From positions 110,099-174,098 of the forward strand of contig MKVH01000008.1 in the NCBI GenBank assembly GCA_001899175.1: a stretch of 64,000 nucleotides of DNA, read 5' to 3'. The DNA is from Candidatus Kapaibacterium thiocyanatum (lineage in GTDB: Bacteria; Bacteroidota; Ignavibacteria; Kapaibacteriales; Kapaibacteriaceae). How positions within the stretch are numbered: position 1 is the stretch's first letter; every line of letters starts with the position of its first letter. Of the stretch, positions 53,466 through 63,142 are shown piece by piece. Position numbers and translations under genes: made by a program. The notes below the pieces were generated by a model. It was not told the DNA's origin, did no database searches, and was given only the letters and a program-made list of their open reading frames with translations.

Positions 53466-56132
53466 ATGATGCAGCGACTTGTGACTGTGTGTCTTGGTCT
53501 GCTCGTTCTTGTTTGGCACGGACAGGCCGCCGCTCCCTCTGAAGAGCTGGAACTGTACGGGGCGGTGATCGAGTCACCCGCACAACCTCAGGACGATTCC
53601 AGAGGGGACATTCTCCAGGATCCGAAGAGGATCCGCATCCTGAATCTGGGCAAGATCATCAACCACAGTGGTCTGGACTACGGTCCGACCATCAGTGCCG
53701 ATGGTAAAACCCTTTACTATGTGTCGAACCGGAAGGGAAGCCGCATCACGCGTGACGGCGACTTTTCCCACGACTTCTGGGCCGCGAAGAAGAACCACAA
53801 CCTCGATACGGTATTCTTCCCCCCGTACAACATCGATACCGTCGACGCCGGCGTGAATACGCCGATGAACGAAGGCGTGGCATCGATCGCTGCCGACAGG
53901 CAGACGCTCTACTTCACGGGTTGCAACCGTCCCGACGGTCTGGGTGACTGCGATATCTACGTCGCGGAAATCCAGGGCGACCGCTGGAGCAAGCCGGTCA
54001 ACCTCGGCCGCAACGTGAATACCGAATACTGGGACTCCCAGCCGACGATCTCGCCGGACAAGAGCCGGCTCTACTTCTCGTCCAACCGCCCCTCGCCGAC
54101 CAATCCGGGTGGCGAAGGCCAGGACGATACGGACATCTGGTACTCGGAGTGGGATCCGGACATGAACGAATGGATGCCCGCGAAGAACCTCGGTCCCGAC
54201 GTCAATACCGACAAGGCCGAAGTATCGCCCTTCATCGCAGCCGACGGCAATACGCTCTTCTTCGCATCGAACGGTCACAAGCCCAACATGGGTGGCCTCG
54301 ACTTCTATCGTACGCGCAAGACGGGTGAACGTGACCGCGAAGGCCGTGACCGCTGGGCAAAGCCGGACCAACTGCCGGCGCCCATCAACACGCCGGAAGA
54401 CGAACAGTTCATCACGCTGCCCGCTTCGGGCGACGTCCTGTACTTCTCGTCGCGCCGTACGGACCTTCCGGGATATCAGGGCAACCTCGATATCTTCATG
54501 GCCTTCATTCCGACGTACTTCCGCGCCATCAACCTCATCGTGAACGTCATCGATGAATGTACTGGCCAGGCCATTCCCGCTACCGTCGCCTTCCGCAATT
54601 CCCATACGGCTCGCCAGGTCAAGGACAGCGTCAATACGTCCAGCCGTCTGGAATCGAACATCATCGTCGGCAACGACGACTACGGTCAACCGAACAATCG
54701 TGAGAAGGCCGTCGACATCGTCGTCACGGCATCGTCGCCTGTCTACGGCGAGCGCAGCATCACGGTGAACATCGAAGACCCGGGGCAGACGACGGACGCA
54801 TCGAAGTCGAACGAGCAGGTCGAAATCCGCAAGACGATCACGCTCGGCCAACGTCCTACGCTGACGTGGGATGCAGAATTCTCCGACCATACCAAGCTCA
54901 CGAACGATGGCTTCAAGGGTCTCGTCATCCAGGAAAAAGCCACGATCATTCTCTATCCGCTGCTGAACTACATCTTCTTCGATCTCAACAGCGCAGACTT
55001 CCCGTCCCGCTACACGCTCTTCAGGTCGCCGGCACAAACGACGGGCTTCAACGACGAGCGTCTGCCCGGTGGTACGCTGGACAAGTACTATCACGTGATG
55101 AACATCTATGGCTACCGCCTGAAGAAGTATCCGAACGTGAAGGTCGAACTCATCGGCTGCGTCGACGAGAAGAACGAAGACAAGAACTCGCCGCTTCCGA
55201 AGCAGCGTGCCCAGGCCGTCTACGACTACCTCAAGAACATCTGGGGTATCGAAGAAGCTCGCATGAAGATCACGGGCCGTGGCTGGCCGGAAACGCGTTC
55301 GAACCCGAACGACACGTTCGGTATCGTCGAGAACCGCCGCACGGAAATCCACTTCTCGGGTGATGCCGAAGACGTATGGCAGGTCATGCGTCCGATCCTC
55401 GACAACGACCCGACGGAATTCCCGTCGCCCGCAAGCGTCGCCTTCTCGATGAAGAACGGTATCGACAACGAAATCGTCGCTTCCCGCCGCATCGAGGTGA
55501 AGTACAACGGTAAGCCCTGGAAGACACTCACGGACGTCGGTATCACCGACCCGTCGAAGAACTGGGACTGGCAGAACGCCGATGCCGAGTATCCGCGCCC
55601 CGAAAACCGCGATCCCAAGCTCACGGCCTTCAACATGCCTCCGTACGAAGCACAGCTCATCGTCGTTTCGAAGAACGGTACGGAATGCAAGTCCGATCCT
55701 ACGCCCATCCCCGTCAAGTTCGTATCGTCGCGTGACCAGAGCATCATCCGTACCGCGGGCAAGACACTCGAGAAGTACAACCTGATCCTCTTCCCGTTCG
55801 ACCGTTACGATGCAGGTCCGTTCAACGAGCGTATCCTGCGCACGTACGTCTTCCCGCGCGTCAAGCCGAACTCCATCGTCAAGGTCGAAGGTCATACGGA
55901 CGTCGTCGGTATGTTCGACCACAACAAGCGTCTGTCGGAAAACCGCTCGCGTACGGTCAAGACCGGTATCGAGAAGGCTACCGCCGGCAAGATGGGCTCG
56001 CTCGAATCGCGTGGTACGGGTGAAGAAGAAGCACTCTACACGAACGAACTTCCGGAAGGTCGTTTCTTCAACCGTACGGTACAGGTCATCGTCGAGACGC
56101 CGATCTCGGACGACAACACGACGGGTGAATAA
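53466..56132 (+). CDS. Large PD40/OmpA-family envelope protein with two OmpA-like domains
   Basis: 888 residues from the ATG at 53466 (frame open to 53415). Signal peptide, then WD40-like PD40 repeats (SADGKTLYYVSNRKG, DRQTLYFTGCNRPDG, SPDKSRLYFSSNRPS, AADGNTLFFASNG) forming a beta-propeller to residue ~350, a carboxypeptidase-regulatory-like domain, a first OmpA-like domain (~500-640; VELIGCVDEKNEDKN, RAQAVYDYLKNIWGI, ENRRTEIHF) and a second at the C-terminus (KVEGHTDVVGMFDHNKRLSENRSRTV). This resembles PorE/peptidoglycan-linked proteins of the type IX system. Two OmpA units in one chain are unusual. Confidence 0.85.
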   Translation: MMQRLVTVCLGLLVLVWHGQAAAPSEELELYGAVIESPAQPQDDSRGDILQDPKRIRILNLGKIINHSGLDYGPTISADGKTLYYVSNRKGSRITRDGDFSHDFWAAKKNHNLDTVFFPPYNIDTVDAGVNTPMNEGVASIAADRQTLYFTGCNRPDGLGDCDIYVAEIQGDRWSKPVNLGRNVNTEYWDSQPTISPDKSRLYFSSNRPSPTNPGGEGQDDTDIWYSEWDPDMNEWMPAKNLGPDVNTDKAEVSPFIAADGNTLFFASNGHKPNMGGLDFYRTRKTGERDREGRDRWAKPDQLPAPINTPEDEQFITLPASGDVLYFSSRRTDLPGYQGNLDIFMAFIPTYFRAINLIVNVIDECTGQAIPATVAFRNSHTARQVKDSVNTSSRLESNIIVGNDDYGQPNNREKAVDIVVTASSPVYGERSITVNIEDPGQTTDASKSNEQVEIRKTITLGQRPTLTWDAEFSDHTKLTNDGFKGLVIQEKATIILYPLLNYIFFDLNSADFPSRYTLFRSPAQTTGFNDERLPGGTLDKYYHVMNIYGYRLKKYPNVKVELIGCVDEKNEDKNSPLPKQRAQAVYDYLKNIWGIEEARMKITGRGWPETRSNPNDTFGIVENRRTEIHFSGDAEDVWQVMRPILDNDPTEFPSPASVAFSMKNGIDNEIVASRRIEVKYNGKPWKTLTDVGITDPSKNWDWQNADAEYPRPENRDPKLTAFNMPPYEAQLIVVSKNGTECKSDPTPIPVKFVSSRDQSIIRTAGKTLEKYNLILFPFDRYDAGPFNERILRTYVFPRVKPNSIVKVEGHTDVVGMFDHNKRLSENRSRTVKTGIEKATAGKMGSLESRGTGEEEALYTNELPEGRFFNRTVQVIVETPISDDNTTGE

Positions 56133-56157
56133 TCTCCTTACGTAGTCACTGAAGATC

Positions 56158-56194
56158 GAAAAAGGGAAGGACCGCTGAGGTTCTTCCCTTTTTT
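56158..56194. terminator. Terminator after the PD40-OmpA gene
   Basis: AAAAAGGGAAG, 13-nt loop, CTTCCCTTTTTT. Lies about 25 bp after the stop. Confidence 0.88.
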
Positions 56195-56261
56195 CATGAT
56201 TTTTGTCGATCGACAGCATGTCGCACATGCTTCATTTCGAACATTCGCCGTCTAGTCAGTT

Positions 56262-57053
56262 ATGATCCATTGGAACGTCGATCCCATTCTCTTCACCCTG
56301 GGCCCCCTTGCACCACGGTGGTACGGCATCCTGTTCGCCATGGCCTTCGTGGCCAGCTATCAGGTGATGAAGAAGATCTTCGTCAGGGAGGGACATTCGC
56401 AGCAGGATCTCGATGCACTGACGATGACGATGATCCTGTCCACCATCCTCGGTGCACGCCTCGGCCACGTCCTGTTCTACGAACCCGGCATCGTCACGAG
56501 CGGCAACCCTCTCGAGTTCTTCGCCATCTGGCATGGCGGACTGGCCAGCCACGGCGGTGCACTGGGCATCATCACGGGTCTGTGGCTCTATCATCGCAAG
56601 CGGCCGGCGATGTCGATGATATGGCTGCTGGATCGCCTGGCCATCGTGGCCGCACTGAGCGGGATGTTCATCAGGCTCGGCAATCTGTTCAATTCCGAGA
56701 TCTATGGTCGCCCAACGGACGTACCATGGGCATTCTGGTTCGCGCACGTCGATCCCATTCCCGTCGGACGTCATCCGACGCAGATCTACGAGGCCCTGCT
56801 CTGCCTCGCGCTCTTCCTCATCCTGTGGCGCATGTACAACGCCGGGGTGGCACAGCGTGCACCCGGAAAGCTCATCGGTCTCTTCATGGTCCTGCTCTTC
56901 ACAGGGCGCTTCCTGATCGAATTCCTCAAGGAACATCAGGTCTCGTTCGAGAATGCGCTGCCGATCGACATGGGGCAGATCCTCAGTCTTCCGTTCATCG
57001 CTGCAGGCGTGTGGTTCCTTTTACGAAAGCCGAAGGCTTCGCTATCACGGTGA
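56262..57053 (+). CDS. lgt: Prolipoprotein diacylglyceryl transferase
   Basis: 263 residues, seven membrane helices. RWYGILFAMAFV at the start, GARLGHVLFYEP, HGGLASHGGALG and the Lgt signature GMFIRLGNLFNSEIYG, then GRHPTQIYEALL. Transfers diacylglycerol from phosphatidylglycerol to lipobox cysteines, fitting the many lipoproteins here. Its 3' end overlaps the convergent gene by 59 bp. Confidence 0.96.
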   Translation: MIHWNVDPILFTLGPLAPRWYGILFAMAFVASYQVMKKIFVREGHSQQDLDALTMTMILSTILGARLGHVLFYEPGIVTSGNPLEFFAIWHGGLASHGGALGIITGLWLYHRKRPAMSMIWLLDRLAIVAALSGMFIRLGNLFNSEIYGRPTDVPWAFWFAHVDPIPVGRHPTQIYEALLCLALFLILWRMYNAGVAQRAPGKLIGLFMVLLFTGRFLIEFLKEHQVSFENALPIDMGQILSLPFIAAGVWFLLRKPKASLSR

Positions 57054-57786
57054 AACCCGATGCCATCTCGATCACGTCCCGTTCCGCTGCTTCGGTGGTG
57101 GCGCGTGACGTGGCTACGACCGTATAGAGCAGGTTGTTCGCCAGGACGAGCTTCACGCATGTAGGGGCACCCTTCGCTTCGTTGCGGAACCAGATGAGGG
57201 CCGTATTCGCGGCCGTATCCACACGCACGGACGGTTTCGGCGCCAGAGGAGCACGTTCCATTCGATTGTCGACGATATCCTTGGTGAGCGACGCGATCGT
57301 GCTGCCCGGGGGTGGTGTCATCGTCGTCACCTTCACGATGCTGCTGTCCTGTGCCACGAGCTTGCTCGTCGTGCCGCTGATGGATGTCGTGCGTTCCACG
57401 TTCCACTGTTGAGGCGTCCTGGACGAGATGACGAAGCCAGCCGACGTGTCGATCAGGTTCTTGCCCGTGAAGCGGTTATCGGACACTTCACCCTTGACAT
57501 CCATGAGCTTTCGGACGGCCGAATCGCTCACCGTACCGGTCGTGAACGTCACGCTGTCGCCCAGGACCTTCACCGTCTGGCTCTCCGTGCCGAGCTGGGC
57601 TGCCAACGGCTTCTCCAATGTGACTTCGACGCCGGATTCCGTGACCTTGAGCGTTCCTCCACGATCGTCGATATTCTGGAAGAAGAAGAACATCGCTACC
57701 AGGCCGAGCACCGTTACGGCGATGGCGATGATCAACGTCCGCTTCGTTTTCTCCCGTTCCCCTACAGCAGTCGATTCCTCGGCCAC
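56995..57786 (-). CDS. Membrane-anchored protein of unknown function
   Basis: 263 residues. Short charged N-terminus, one transmembrane helix (residues ~18-36, LIIAIAVTVLGLVAMFFFF) and an extracytoplasmic domain of ~225 residues with many beta strands; the segment SAGFVISSRTPQQWNVER is distinctive. No family recognised. Its last 19 codons are antisense to the end of lgt, an overlap conserved in both frames. Confidence 0.65.
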   Translation of the reverse strand: MAEESTAVGEREKTKRTLIIAIAVTVLGLVAMFFFFQNIDDRGGTLKVTESGVEVTLEKPLAAQLGTESQTVKVLGDSVTFTTGTVSDSAVRKLMDVKGEVSDNRFTGKNLIDTSAGFVISSRTPQQWNVERTTSISGTTSKLVAQDSSIVKVTTMTPPPGSTIASLTKDIVDNRMERAPLAPKPSVRVDTAANTALIWFRNEAKGAPTCVKLVLANNLLYTVVATSRATTEAAERDVIEMASGFTVIAKPSAFVKGTTRLQR

Positions 57787-57860
57787 GACAACCCCCGTGA
57801 CAATGTGAATGTGAGACCGGACGCTGCCGGCCGACGGCGCTAACTTACTTCAGTTACCAT

Positions 57861-57868
57861 TATTTTTG
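57861..57868 (+). promoter_or_regulatory. TATTTTTG box before hbd
   Basis: TAnnTTTG match 32 bp upstream of the ATG at 57901. The gap 57787-57900 otherwise has no gene. Confidence 0.45.
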
Positions 57869-57900
57869 CGACTTGTTCCATCACACAGTATCATGAAACC

Positions 57901-58746
57901 ATGACCATTACCGTAATCGGCGCAGGGACAATGGGCAACGGCATCGCTCACGTGTCCGCACAGTTCGGCAACGACGTCGTCATCGTCGACGTAAGCGAAA
58001 CCGCCCTGCAGAAGGCATTGGCGACGATCGCAGGGAACCTGGATCGTCAGGTCAAGAAGGAAGCCATTACGGAGGCCGACAAGCAGGCCATCCTGGCACG
58101 GATCACGACGTCGACCAGCATCGAAGAAGGCGGCAGGAACGCCGATCTCGTGGTGGAAGCGGCCAGCGAGCGCCTCGAGATCAAGCAGCAGATATTCGCC
58201 ATCCTGGATGCCGTATGTAAACCCGAGTGCATCCTTGCCTCGAACACGTCATCGATCTCGATCACGACCCTGGCGGCAGGAACGAAGCGTCCGGACAAGT
58301 TCATCGGCATGCACTTCTTCAATCCTGTTCCCGTGATGAAGCTGTGTGAGATCATCAGGGGCCTCGCCACGAGCGATGAAACCTATGCGAAGATCAAGGG
58401 CCTCGCCATCGCCCTCGGCAAGACGCCCGTCGAAGTGCAGGACTATCCCGGCTTCATCTCCAACCGTATCCTGATGCCCATGATCAACGAGGCCGTCTAC
58501 TGCGTCATGGAAGGCATCGCTTCGGTGGAAGACATCGATACTGTCATGAAGCTCGGTATGGCCCATCCGATGGGACCGCTGACCCTCGCGGACTTCATCG
58601 GCCTCGATGTCTGCCTCAGCATCATGGAAGTGCTCCACGACGGTCTCGGCGATTCCAAGTATCGTCCGTGCCCCCTGCTTCGCAAGATGGTCGCAGCCGG
58701 TCACCTGGGCAGGAAAAGCGGCAAGGGATTCTACAGCTATCAATGA
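57901..58746 (+). CDS. 3-hydroxybutyryl-CoA dehydrogenase
   Basis: 281 residues, the usual length. NAD-binding [13 protein letters not shown], then [26 protein letters not shown] (catalytic Ser), [17 protein letters not shown] (catalytic His) and the C-terminal [21 protein letters not shown]. Interconverts acetoacetyl-CoA and 3-hydroxybutyryl-CoA in butyrate-type metabolism or beta-oxidation, which suits the acyl-CoA dehydrogenase at 40477. Confidence 0.94.
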   Translation: MTITVIGAGTMGNGIAHVSAQFGNDVVIVDVSETALQKALATIAGNLDRQVKKEAITEADKQAILARITTSTSIEEGGRNADLVVEAASERLEIKQQIFAILDAVCKPECILASNTSSISITTLAAGTKRPDKFIGMHFFNPVPVMKLCEIIRGLATSDETYAKIKGLAIALGKTPVEVQDYPGFISNRILMPMINEAVYCVMEGIASVEDIDTVMKLGMAHPMGPLTLADFIGLDVCLSIMEVLHDGLGDSKYRPCPLLRKMVAAGHLGRKSGKGFYSYQ

Positions 58747-58777
58747 TCGTCCGGCACGGGCGAGGAGGCGGCCGGCC

Positions 58778-59119
58778 ATGGAAATCGGTGAAACGCTCGA
58801 AGTCCGGAATCCCAAGGGGTTCACGACGTGGCTGAAGAAATACGGGCCGTCGGCGAAGGAAATCTGGCTCGTCATCTACAAGAAGTCATCGGGCAAGCGT
58901 ACGGTAACCTATGAGCAGCTCGTCGAAGCTGCCCTGTGCTACGGCTGGATCGACGGATTGATGAAGTCCATCGACGACGAGACGTATGCCCAGCGGTTCA
59001 CGCCCCGCAGGAAGAACAGTAATTGGACCGAGGTCAATCGGTCCATCGCACGCAGACTCCTGGCCGAAGGACTGATGTCCGAGGCCGGGAGGGCAGTGCT
59101 ACCTGACGATCTTTCATGA
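58778..59119 (+). CDS. YdeI/OmdA-family protein, short
   Basis: 113 residues from the ATG at 58778. LCYGWIDGLMKSIDDE and RFTPRRKNSNWTEVNRS are hallmarks of YdeI/OmdA (PF13376). Such proteins are commonly ~190 residues; this one stops soon after LMSEAGRAV, so the C-terminal third is missing. Possibly truncated where it meets the convergent ABC gene (6-bp overlap). Function of the family is unclear. Confidence 0.72.
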   Translation: MEIGETLEVRNPKGFTTWLKKYGPSAKEIWLVIYKKSSGKRTVTYEQLVEAALCYGWIDGLMKSIDDETYAQRFTPRRKNSNWTEVNRSIARRLLAEGLMSEAGRAVLPDDLS

Positions 59120-60151
59120 CAGTCGCCGTTCGGCCGCGTCGAACAGGTGTATGTGACGCGCGTCCGCACCGATCCTGACCAGCGTATCGAGCGGAGCGTC
59201 CGGCTTCGCGAGCGAACGGATGCAGACCGTGTCGTCCTTGCATTTCACGAAGGACAACCACTCATGTCCGAGGAATTCTACCGATACGAGCGTACCCGTC
59301 AACGTGACGTCGCGTTCGGCATCCGACGAGATATAGCGCAGGTCCTCGGGCCGTACTCCCGCGAACGTGGCCTTGTCCCACGGCAGGAGGCGTGCGCCGA
59401 CGCCGACCGATATGGACGACGGTGCGACGATGTTCATCGACGGACTGCCGCAGAATCGTGCGACGAAGACCGTTGCCGGCCGTTCGTAGACTTCCTGCGG
59501 TGTGGCGATCTGCTGAAGCCGACCACCGTTGAGGATGGCCATGCGGTCCGCCATCGTCATCGCCTCCACCTGGTCGTGCGTCACGTAGACGGTGGTGATG
59601 CCGAGCTGGCGCTGTAGCTGGCGCAGCTCCGTGCGCATGTGGACGCGCAGTTGCGCATCGAGGTTCGACAGCGGCTCGTCGAACAGGAAGACCTTGGGCT
59701 TGCGGATGATGGCGCGGCCCACGGCGACACGTTGGCGCTGGCCACCCGACAACTGCTTCGGTTTCCGATCGAGCAGGTCCTCCATGTTGAGCATACGGGC
59801 GATGTCCATGACCTTGCGGGCGATCTCGTCCTTCGGTTCTCGTCGTATGGAGAGCGGGAAGGCGAGGTTCTCCGCTACGGTGAGGTGCGGATAGAGGGCA
59901 TAGTTCTGAAAGACCATACCGACGTCCCTGTCGCGCGATGCGACGTCGTTCACGACGGTATCGTCGAAGGAAAGCGTGCCATCCGTAATGGACTCGAGGC
60001 CGGCGATCATCCGCAGCAATGTGCTTTTTCCCGAGCCGCTCGGGCCTACGAGGACGAAGAACTCGCCGGGCTCGATGCTGAACGAAACCGACTGGAGCGG
60101 CTGTACCTTGTCATAGGACTTGGAGACGTCGGAGAAGGTGATCTTGGGCAT
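59114..60151 (-). CDS. MalK/UgpC-type ABC transporter ATPase
   Basis: 345 residues. Walker A GPSGSGKST (36-44), Q-loop FQNYALYPH, signature LSGGQRQRVAVGRA, Walker B VFLFDEPLSNLD and H-loop VTHDQ, plus a C-terminal TOBE/OB regulatory domain typical of sugar-importer ATPases. No permease or binding protein is adjacent, so it may serve several importers. Confidence 0.92.
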   Translation of the reverse strand: MPKITFSDVSKSYDKVQPLQSVSFSIEPGEFFVLVGPSGSGKSTLLRMIAGLESITDGTLSFDDTVVNDVASRDRDVGMVFQNYALYPHLTVAENLAFPLSIRREPKDEIARKVMDIARMLNMEDLLDRKPKQLSGGQRQRVAVGRAIIRKPKVFLFDEPLSNLDAQLRVHMRTELRQLQRQLGITTVYVTHDQVEAMTMADRMAILNGGRLQQIATPQEVYERPATVFVARFCGSPSMNIVAPSSISVGVGARLLPWDKATFAGVRPEDLRYISSDAERDVTLTGTLVSVEFLGHEWLSFVKCKDDTVCIRSLAKPDAPLDTLVRIGADARHIHLFDAAERRLS

Positions 60152-60184
60152 GGTCGATGGTATATGTGCTGATGTTCTCTCTCG

Positions 60185-61078
60185 TTACAGTCCCAGGCCC
60201 TTGAGCTGCTCCACCAGGGATCGCTGTTCGTCCGTCAACGAGGACGGCAATATAATCCGTACCGTCACGAAGAGATCGCCCCGGGAATCGGCCGACCCGT
60301 ATACGGGCATGCCGTGGGCACGTACGCGGAACGTCTTGTCGTTCCGCGTGCCGGATGGAATCTTCATCGTGATCGTGCCGAAGGGCGTCACGATGGGTAC
60401 CGAGCCACCGAGCAATGCGGTCGTGAGCGGAATCGACTCCGTCACCTTGAGGTCGTTACCGTCCCGAACGTAGCGTGGATGCGGCGCGACGGTCACTTCG
60501 AGAATACCCTGGGGAATCTTCAGACGCTGCTTGTCCTCGATTCCGGGTTTGAACTGGATATCCAGCTTTTCGGTGCCGATCGTCAACCGCTTGCGTGTGC
60601 CGTGAAGGGCTTCGTCGAAGGTGATCGTCACGGAATAGATCTTCTGCTCCGCTTCCTGGCGTTGCGTCGAACGCGAAGAACGCCGGCCACGCTGCCTGCC
60701 CTTCGACGAGCCGAAGAGCGATTCGAAGAAGTCCGTCGTACCGCCGCCCTGTTTGCCGAACAGATCGCTGATGTCGAAGTCGAACGAGAATCCGTCCTGC
60801 TGACGCGAGAACTCGTCGAACGACGTATTGCCATTGCTCCCACCCCTGGACTGGAACGAGTTGTACTGCGTCGACAACTGATCGTACCGTTTCTTCTTCT
60901 CGGGATCGCTCAGGACTTCATAGGCTTCACTGACGCGTTTGAAGCGATCTTCCGCCCCCGGCTCCGAATTGGTGTCGGGATGATAGGCACGGGCCAGCCT
61001 GCGATAGGCCTTCTTGATGTCGTCGGCGCTTGCCGTGCGTTCGACTTCGAGTTCCTTGTAGTAGTCGCGATAGTCCAT
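60185..61078 (-). CDS. DnaJ-family chaperone of CbpA type
   Basis: 297 residues from the ATG at 61078. J domain ([26 protein letters not shown]..., HPD in [10 protein letters not shown]) at residues 1-70, a Gly/Phe/Ser linker, and DnaJ C-terminal domains without the Cys4 zinc repeats ([38 protein letters not shown]). Lack of zinc fingers places it with CbpA rather than DnaJ. Stimulates DnaK. Confidence 0.9.
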   Translation of the reverse strand: MDYRDYYKELEVERTASADDIKKAYRRLARAYHPDTNSEPGAEDRFKRVSEAYEVLSDPEKKKRYDQLSTQYNSFQSRGGSNGNTSFDEFSRQQDGFSFDFDISDLFGKQGGGTTDFFESLFGSSKGRQRGRRSSRSTQRQEAEQKIYSVTITFDEALHGTRKRLTIGTEKLDIQFKPGIEDKQRLKIPQGILEVTVAPHPRYVRDGNDLKVTESIPLTTALLGGSVPIVTPFGTITMKIPSGTRNDKTFRVRAHGMPVYGSADSRGDLFVTVRIILPSSLTDEQRSLVEQLKGLGL

Positions 61079-61147
61079 AGGGGAGAATGATAGCGGATGA
61101 TGTTCGGTACAGGACAATGACGAATCAGGTCCGTATCTCGTATACCG

Positions 61148-61489
61148 TCAGAAGAGGTCGGCGATGGAACGGTCGAACCACCGATCGAGGAAAAGTGCGA
61201 AGATGATGATGAAGATGACGATGACGAAGAGGATGGCGCCGAAGATCCTGCCCGCCGAGGACTTCGTGGTGCGCAGGCCTGCGCGTATGATGGCTTCGGT
61301 AAGGCGCTCCGTATAGGAGAAGACCGGTACGAAGATCAGGACGATGCAGGCCATTCCCAGCAACGTGGCGGTGGCAGGGCGGAAGCGGTGGGTCTCGGCG
61401 AGAATGCGGTCTTCGATGACTCCGGTCAGCAGATAGGAAACGAGGATGGTGACGGTGAAGACCAGGGCCCTGGTAAGATGACGCATCAT
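61148..61489 (-). CDS. Small three-helix membrane protein
   Basis: 113 residues with hydrophobic segments at ~8-27, 40-60 and 85-105; no family recognised. Its start overlaps the Kir-type channel stop as ATGA, so it may be an accessory subunit of that channel, which is inference from coupling alone. Confidence 0.6.
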   Translation of the reverse strand: MMRHLTRALVFTVTILVSYLLTGVIEDRILAETHRFRPATATLLGMACIVLIFVPVFSYTERLTEAIIRAGLRTTKSSAGRIFGAILFVIVIFIIIFALFLDRWFDRSIADLF

Positions 61490-62433
61490 GATACTTGTCC
61501 GGTAGGAAACAGATCGGCGGAAACGTAGTCGTGCGTCCTGTCGATATGCAGTTCGACGTCACCGTGTTCGTTCGTCCAGAACATCGGCGAGAAACGCGCG
61601 CCCCACGTGATTTCATGCGGTTTGTAGGAGTTGCGGGTATAGAACTGCTGACTCACCGTGTCATCGAATGCAGCGAAGGTCACGAGGAGTTCGGCATTCC
61701 TGTCGACGAGGTCCTTGTGCGTCAGGCCGTAGAGGGCGCTGTCCGACGTGATCGTATGGACGAGCGTCCAGTTCAGTGCGAGCGTATTGATGTTCGACAG
61801 GTCGAGCGGAAGCTGATAGTAGCGGCGTTCGCGTTGGTGTTCGTTCCCCTGATGCATCACGAGGATCATCGTGGCGTTGCCGTCCATGACGACGCTGTTG
61901 CGCTCGTTCACGATGCGGACCATCAGAGCGTTGGCGCCATTGGTATGCGGGGATATCAACGCCGACGTGCTGAAGAGGATACGGGGTTTGATCCGTGTGA
62001 AGCGGCCGAACGACACGCCCGTGAAGATGCCGAAGATCAGCAGTCCCGTAAGCGCCTCCAGTGCGGCGATCGCGCCCAGGACGGGCGTCGTCGGTGCCAG
62101 GTTGCCGTAGCCCACGGTCGTCAGCGTCTGTGCGCTGAACAGGAAGGTCATCTCGAGCGTTTCCAGTGTGAGATCGTCGTCCACGTTGGAGATGTGATCC
62201 GGTCCGATGACGACATACAGGCCCGCGAACATCATGTTCACGACGAAGTACGTGGCCAGGACGACGCAGACGAAGCGGATCCAGGACATGTCCACCAGCC
62301 AGTGATAGACGTCCGACGGATGGAACCGTTCGCCGAAGCGCTTGACGTTCGGCTTGCCGTCGCGGTTGAGGATGCGGCCGGTCGAGGAGCCGACCTTGAT
62401 GCCGAATCCCGGGTCTCCCGAAAGGCGTGCCAT
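61486..62433 (-). CDS. Inward-rectifier (KirBac-type) potassium channel
   Basis: 315 residues from the ATG at 62433. Slide helix (HWLVDMSWIRF), outer helix, selectivity filter TVGYGN, inner helix (ALEALTGLLIFGIFTGVSFGRF in part) and a C-terminal Ig-like cytoplasmic domain (KPRILFSTSALI ... MVRIVNERNSVVMDGNATMILV). Tetrameric K+ channel of the inner membrane gated by lipids or ligands. Confidence 0.9.
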   Translation of the reverse strand: MARLSGDPGFGIKVGSSTGRILNRDGKPNVKRFGERFHPSDVYHWLVDMSWIRFVCVVLATYFVVNMMFAGLYVVIGPDHISNVDDDLTLETLEMTFLFSAQTLTTVGYGNLAPTTPVLGAIAALEALTGLLIFGIFTGVSFGRFTRIKPRILFSTSALISPHTNGANALMVRIVNERNSVVMDGNATMILVMHQGNEHQRERRYYQLPLDLSNINTLALNWTLVHTITSDSALYGLTHKDLVDRNAELLVTFAAFDDTVSQQFYTRNSYKPHEITWGARFSPMFWTNEHGDVELHIDRTHDYVSADLFPTGQVS

Positions 62434-62458
62434 ACGATGAGGGGATGGTGGGCGAAAC

Positions 62459-63130
62459 TCAGAGCAGGTGACGTTCCGCGAAGCTCGTGTAGTCGTCACC
62501 GCCGATGATTACATGATCCAGGACGCGAATATCGACGATGCGTCCCGCATCGACAAGCTGCTGCGTGATGGTGAGGTCTTCCCGCGAGGGCTCGGTATTG
62601 CCGCTCGGATGGTTGTGGAGAAGGATGATGGCGGCGGCATTCTCGGCGATGGCGATGCGGAACACCTCCCGCGGGTGGATGATGCAGGAATTCAGGGATC
62701 CCTGGCTGACCGTCACGTCGCGGATGATCTGGTTGGCGCTGTTCATCAGCAATACGTGGAAGGATTCCGTCCGTGCATGTCTCAGGCGTGGGGCCATCAG
62801 CCTGGCCAGCAGGGCCGGAGACGTGATGCTCGTCCTTGCCGTGAACGGTTCGGCCTGGATCCTGTTCGCCAGCTCGATGGCGGCGCACAGCGTCGCGGCC
62901 TTCGCCGTTCCCATGCCGTGGATCGCCTTGAGTTCGCTCGCATCGCGTCCTGCGAGGTCTGTCAGGGACGGGAAGCGCTCCAGGACGTTCCGGGCGATGC
63001 TCTCCGCACTGCGTCCGGCCGTGCCATGACCGATCAGCAGGGCCAGCAGCTCGTACGTCGTCAGTGCACGCGGCCCGTGCTGCAGCAGGCGTTCCCGCGG
63101 CCGTTCATGCTGGATGGTTGCGGTGGACAT
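62459..63130 (-). CDS. radC: RadC-family JAB-domain protein
   Basis: 223 residues, normal length. N-terminal UPF0758 region (RPRERLLQHGPRAL), a helix-hairpin-helix (IHGMGTAKAATL) and the JAMM metal motif ILLHNHPSGNTEPSREDL (HxH...D). Despite the name not a proven repair enzyme; it is common near mobile DNA. 12 bp downstream of cutA. Confidence 0.93.
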   Translation of the reverse strand: MSTATIQHERPRERLLQHGPRALTTYELLALLIGHGTAGRSAESIARNVLERFPSLTDLAGRDASELKAIHGMGTAKAATLCAAIELANRIQAEPFTARTSITSPALLARLMAPRLRHARTESFHVLLMNSANQIIRDVTVSQGSLNSCIIHPREVFRIAIAENAAAIILLHNHPSGNTEPSREDLTITQQLVDAGRIVDIRVLDHVIIGGDDYTSFAERHLL

Positions 63131-63142
63131 TGTAACCCGATG

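Noticed and set aside
53574..56228. An 884-residue open frame on the minus strand opposite the PD40-OmpA gene
   Set aside because: Composition is dominated by Arg, Asp, Val and Glu, with no motifs. It is a shadow caused by the strong codon bias of the real plus-strand gene, which has PD40 and OmpA motifs throughout.
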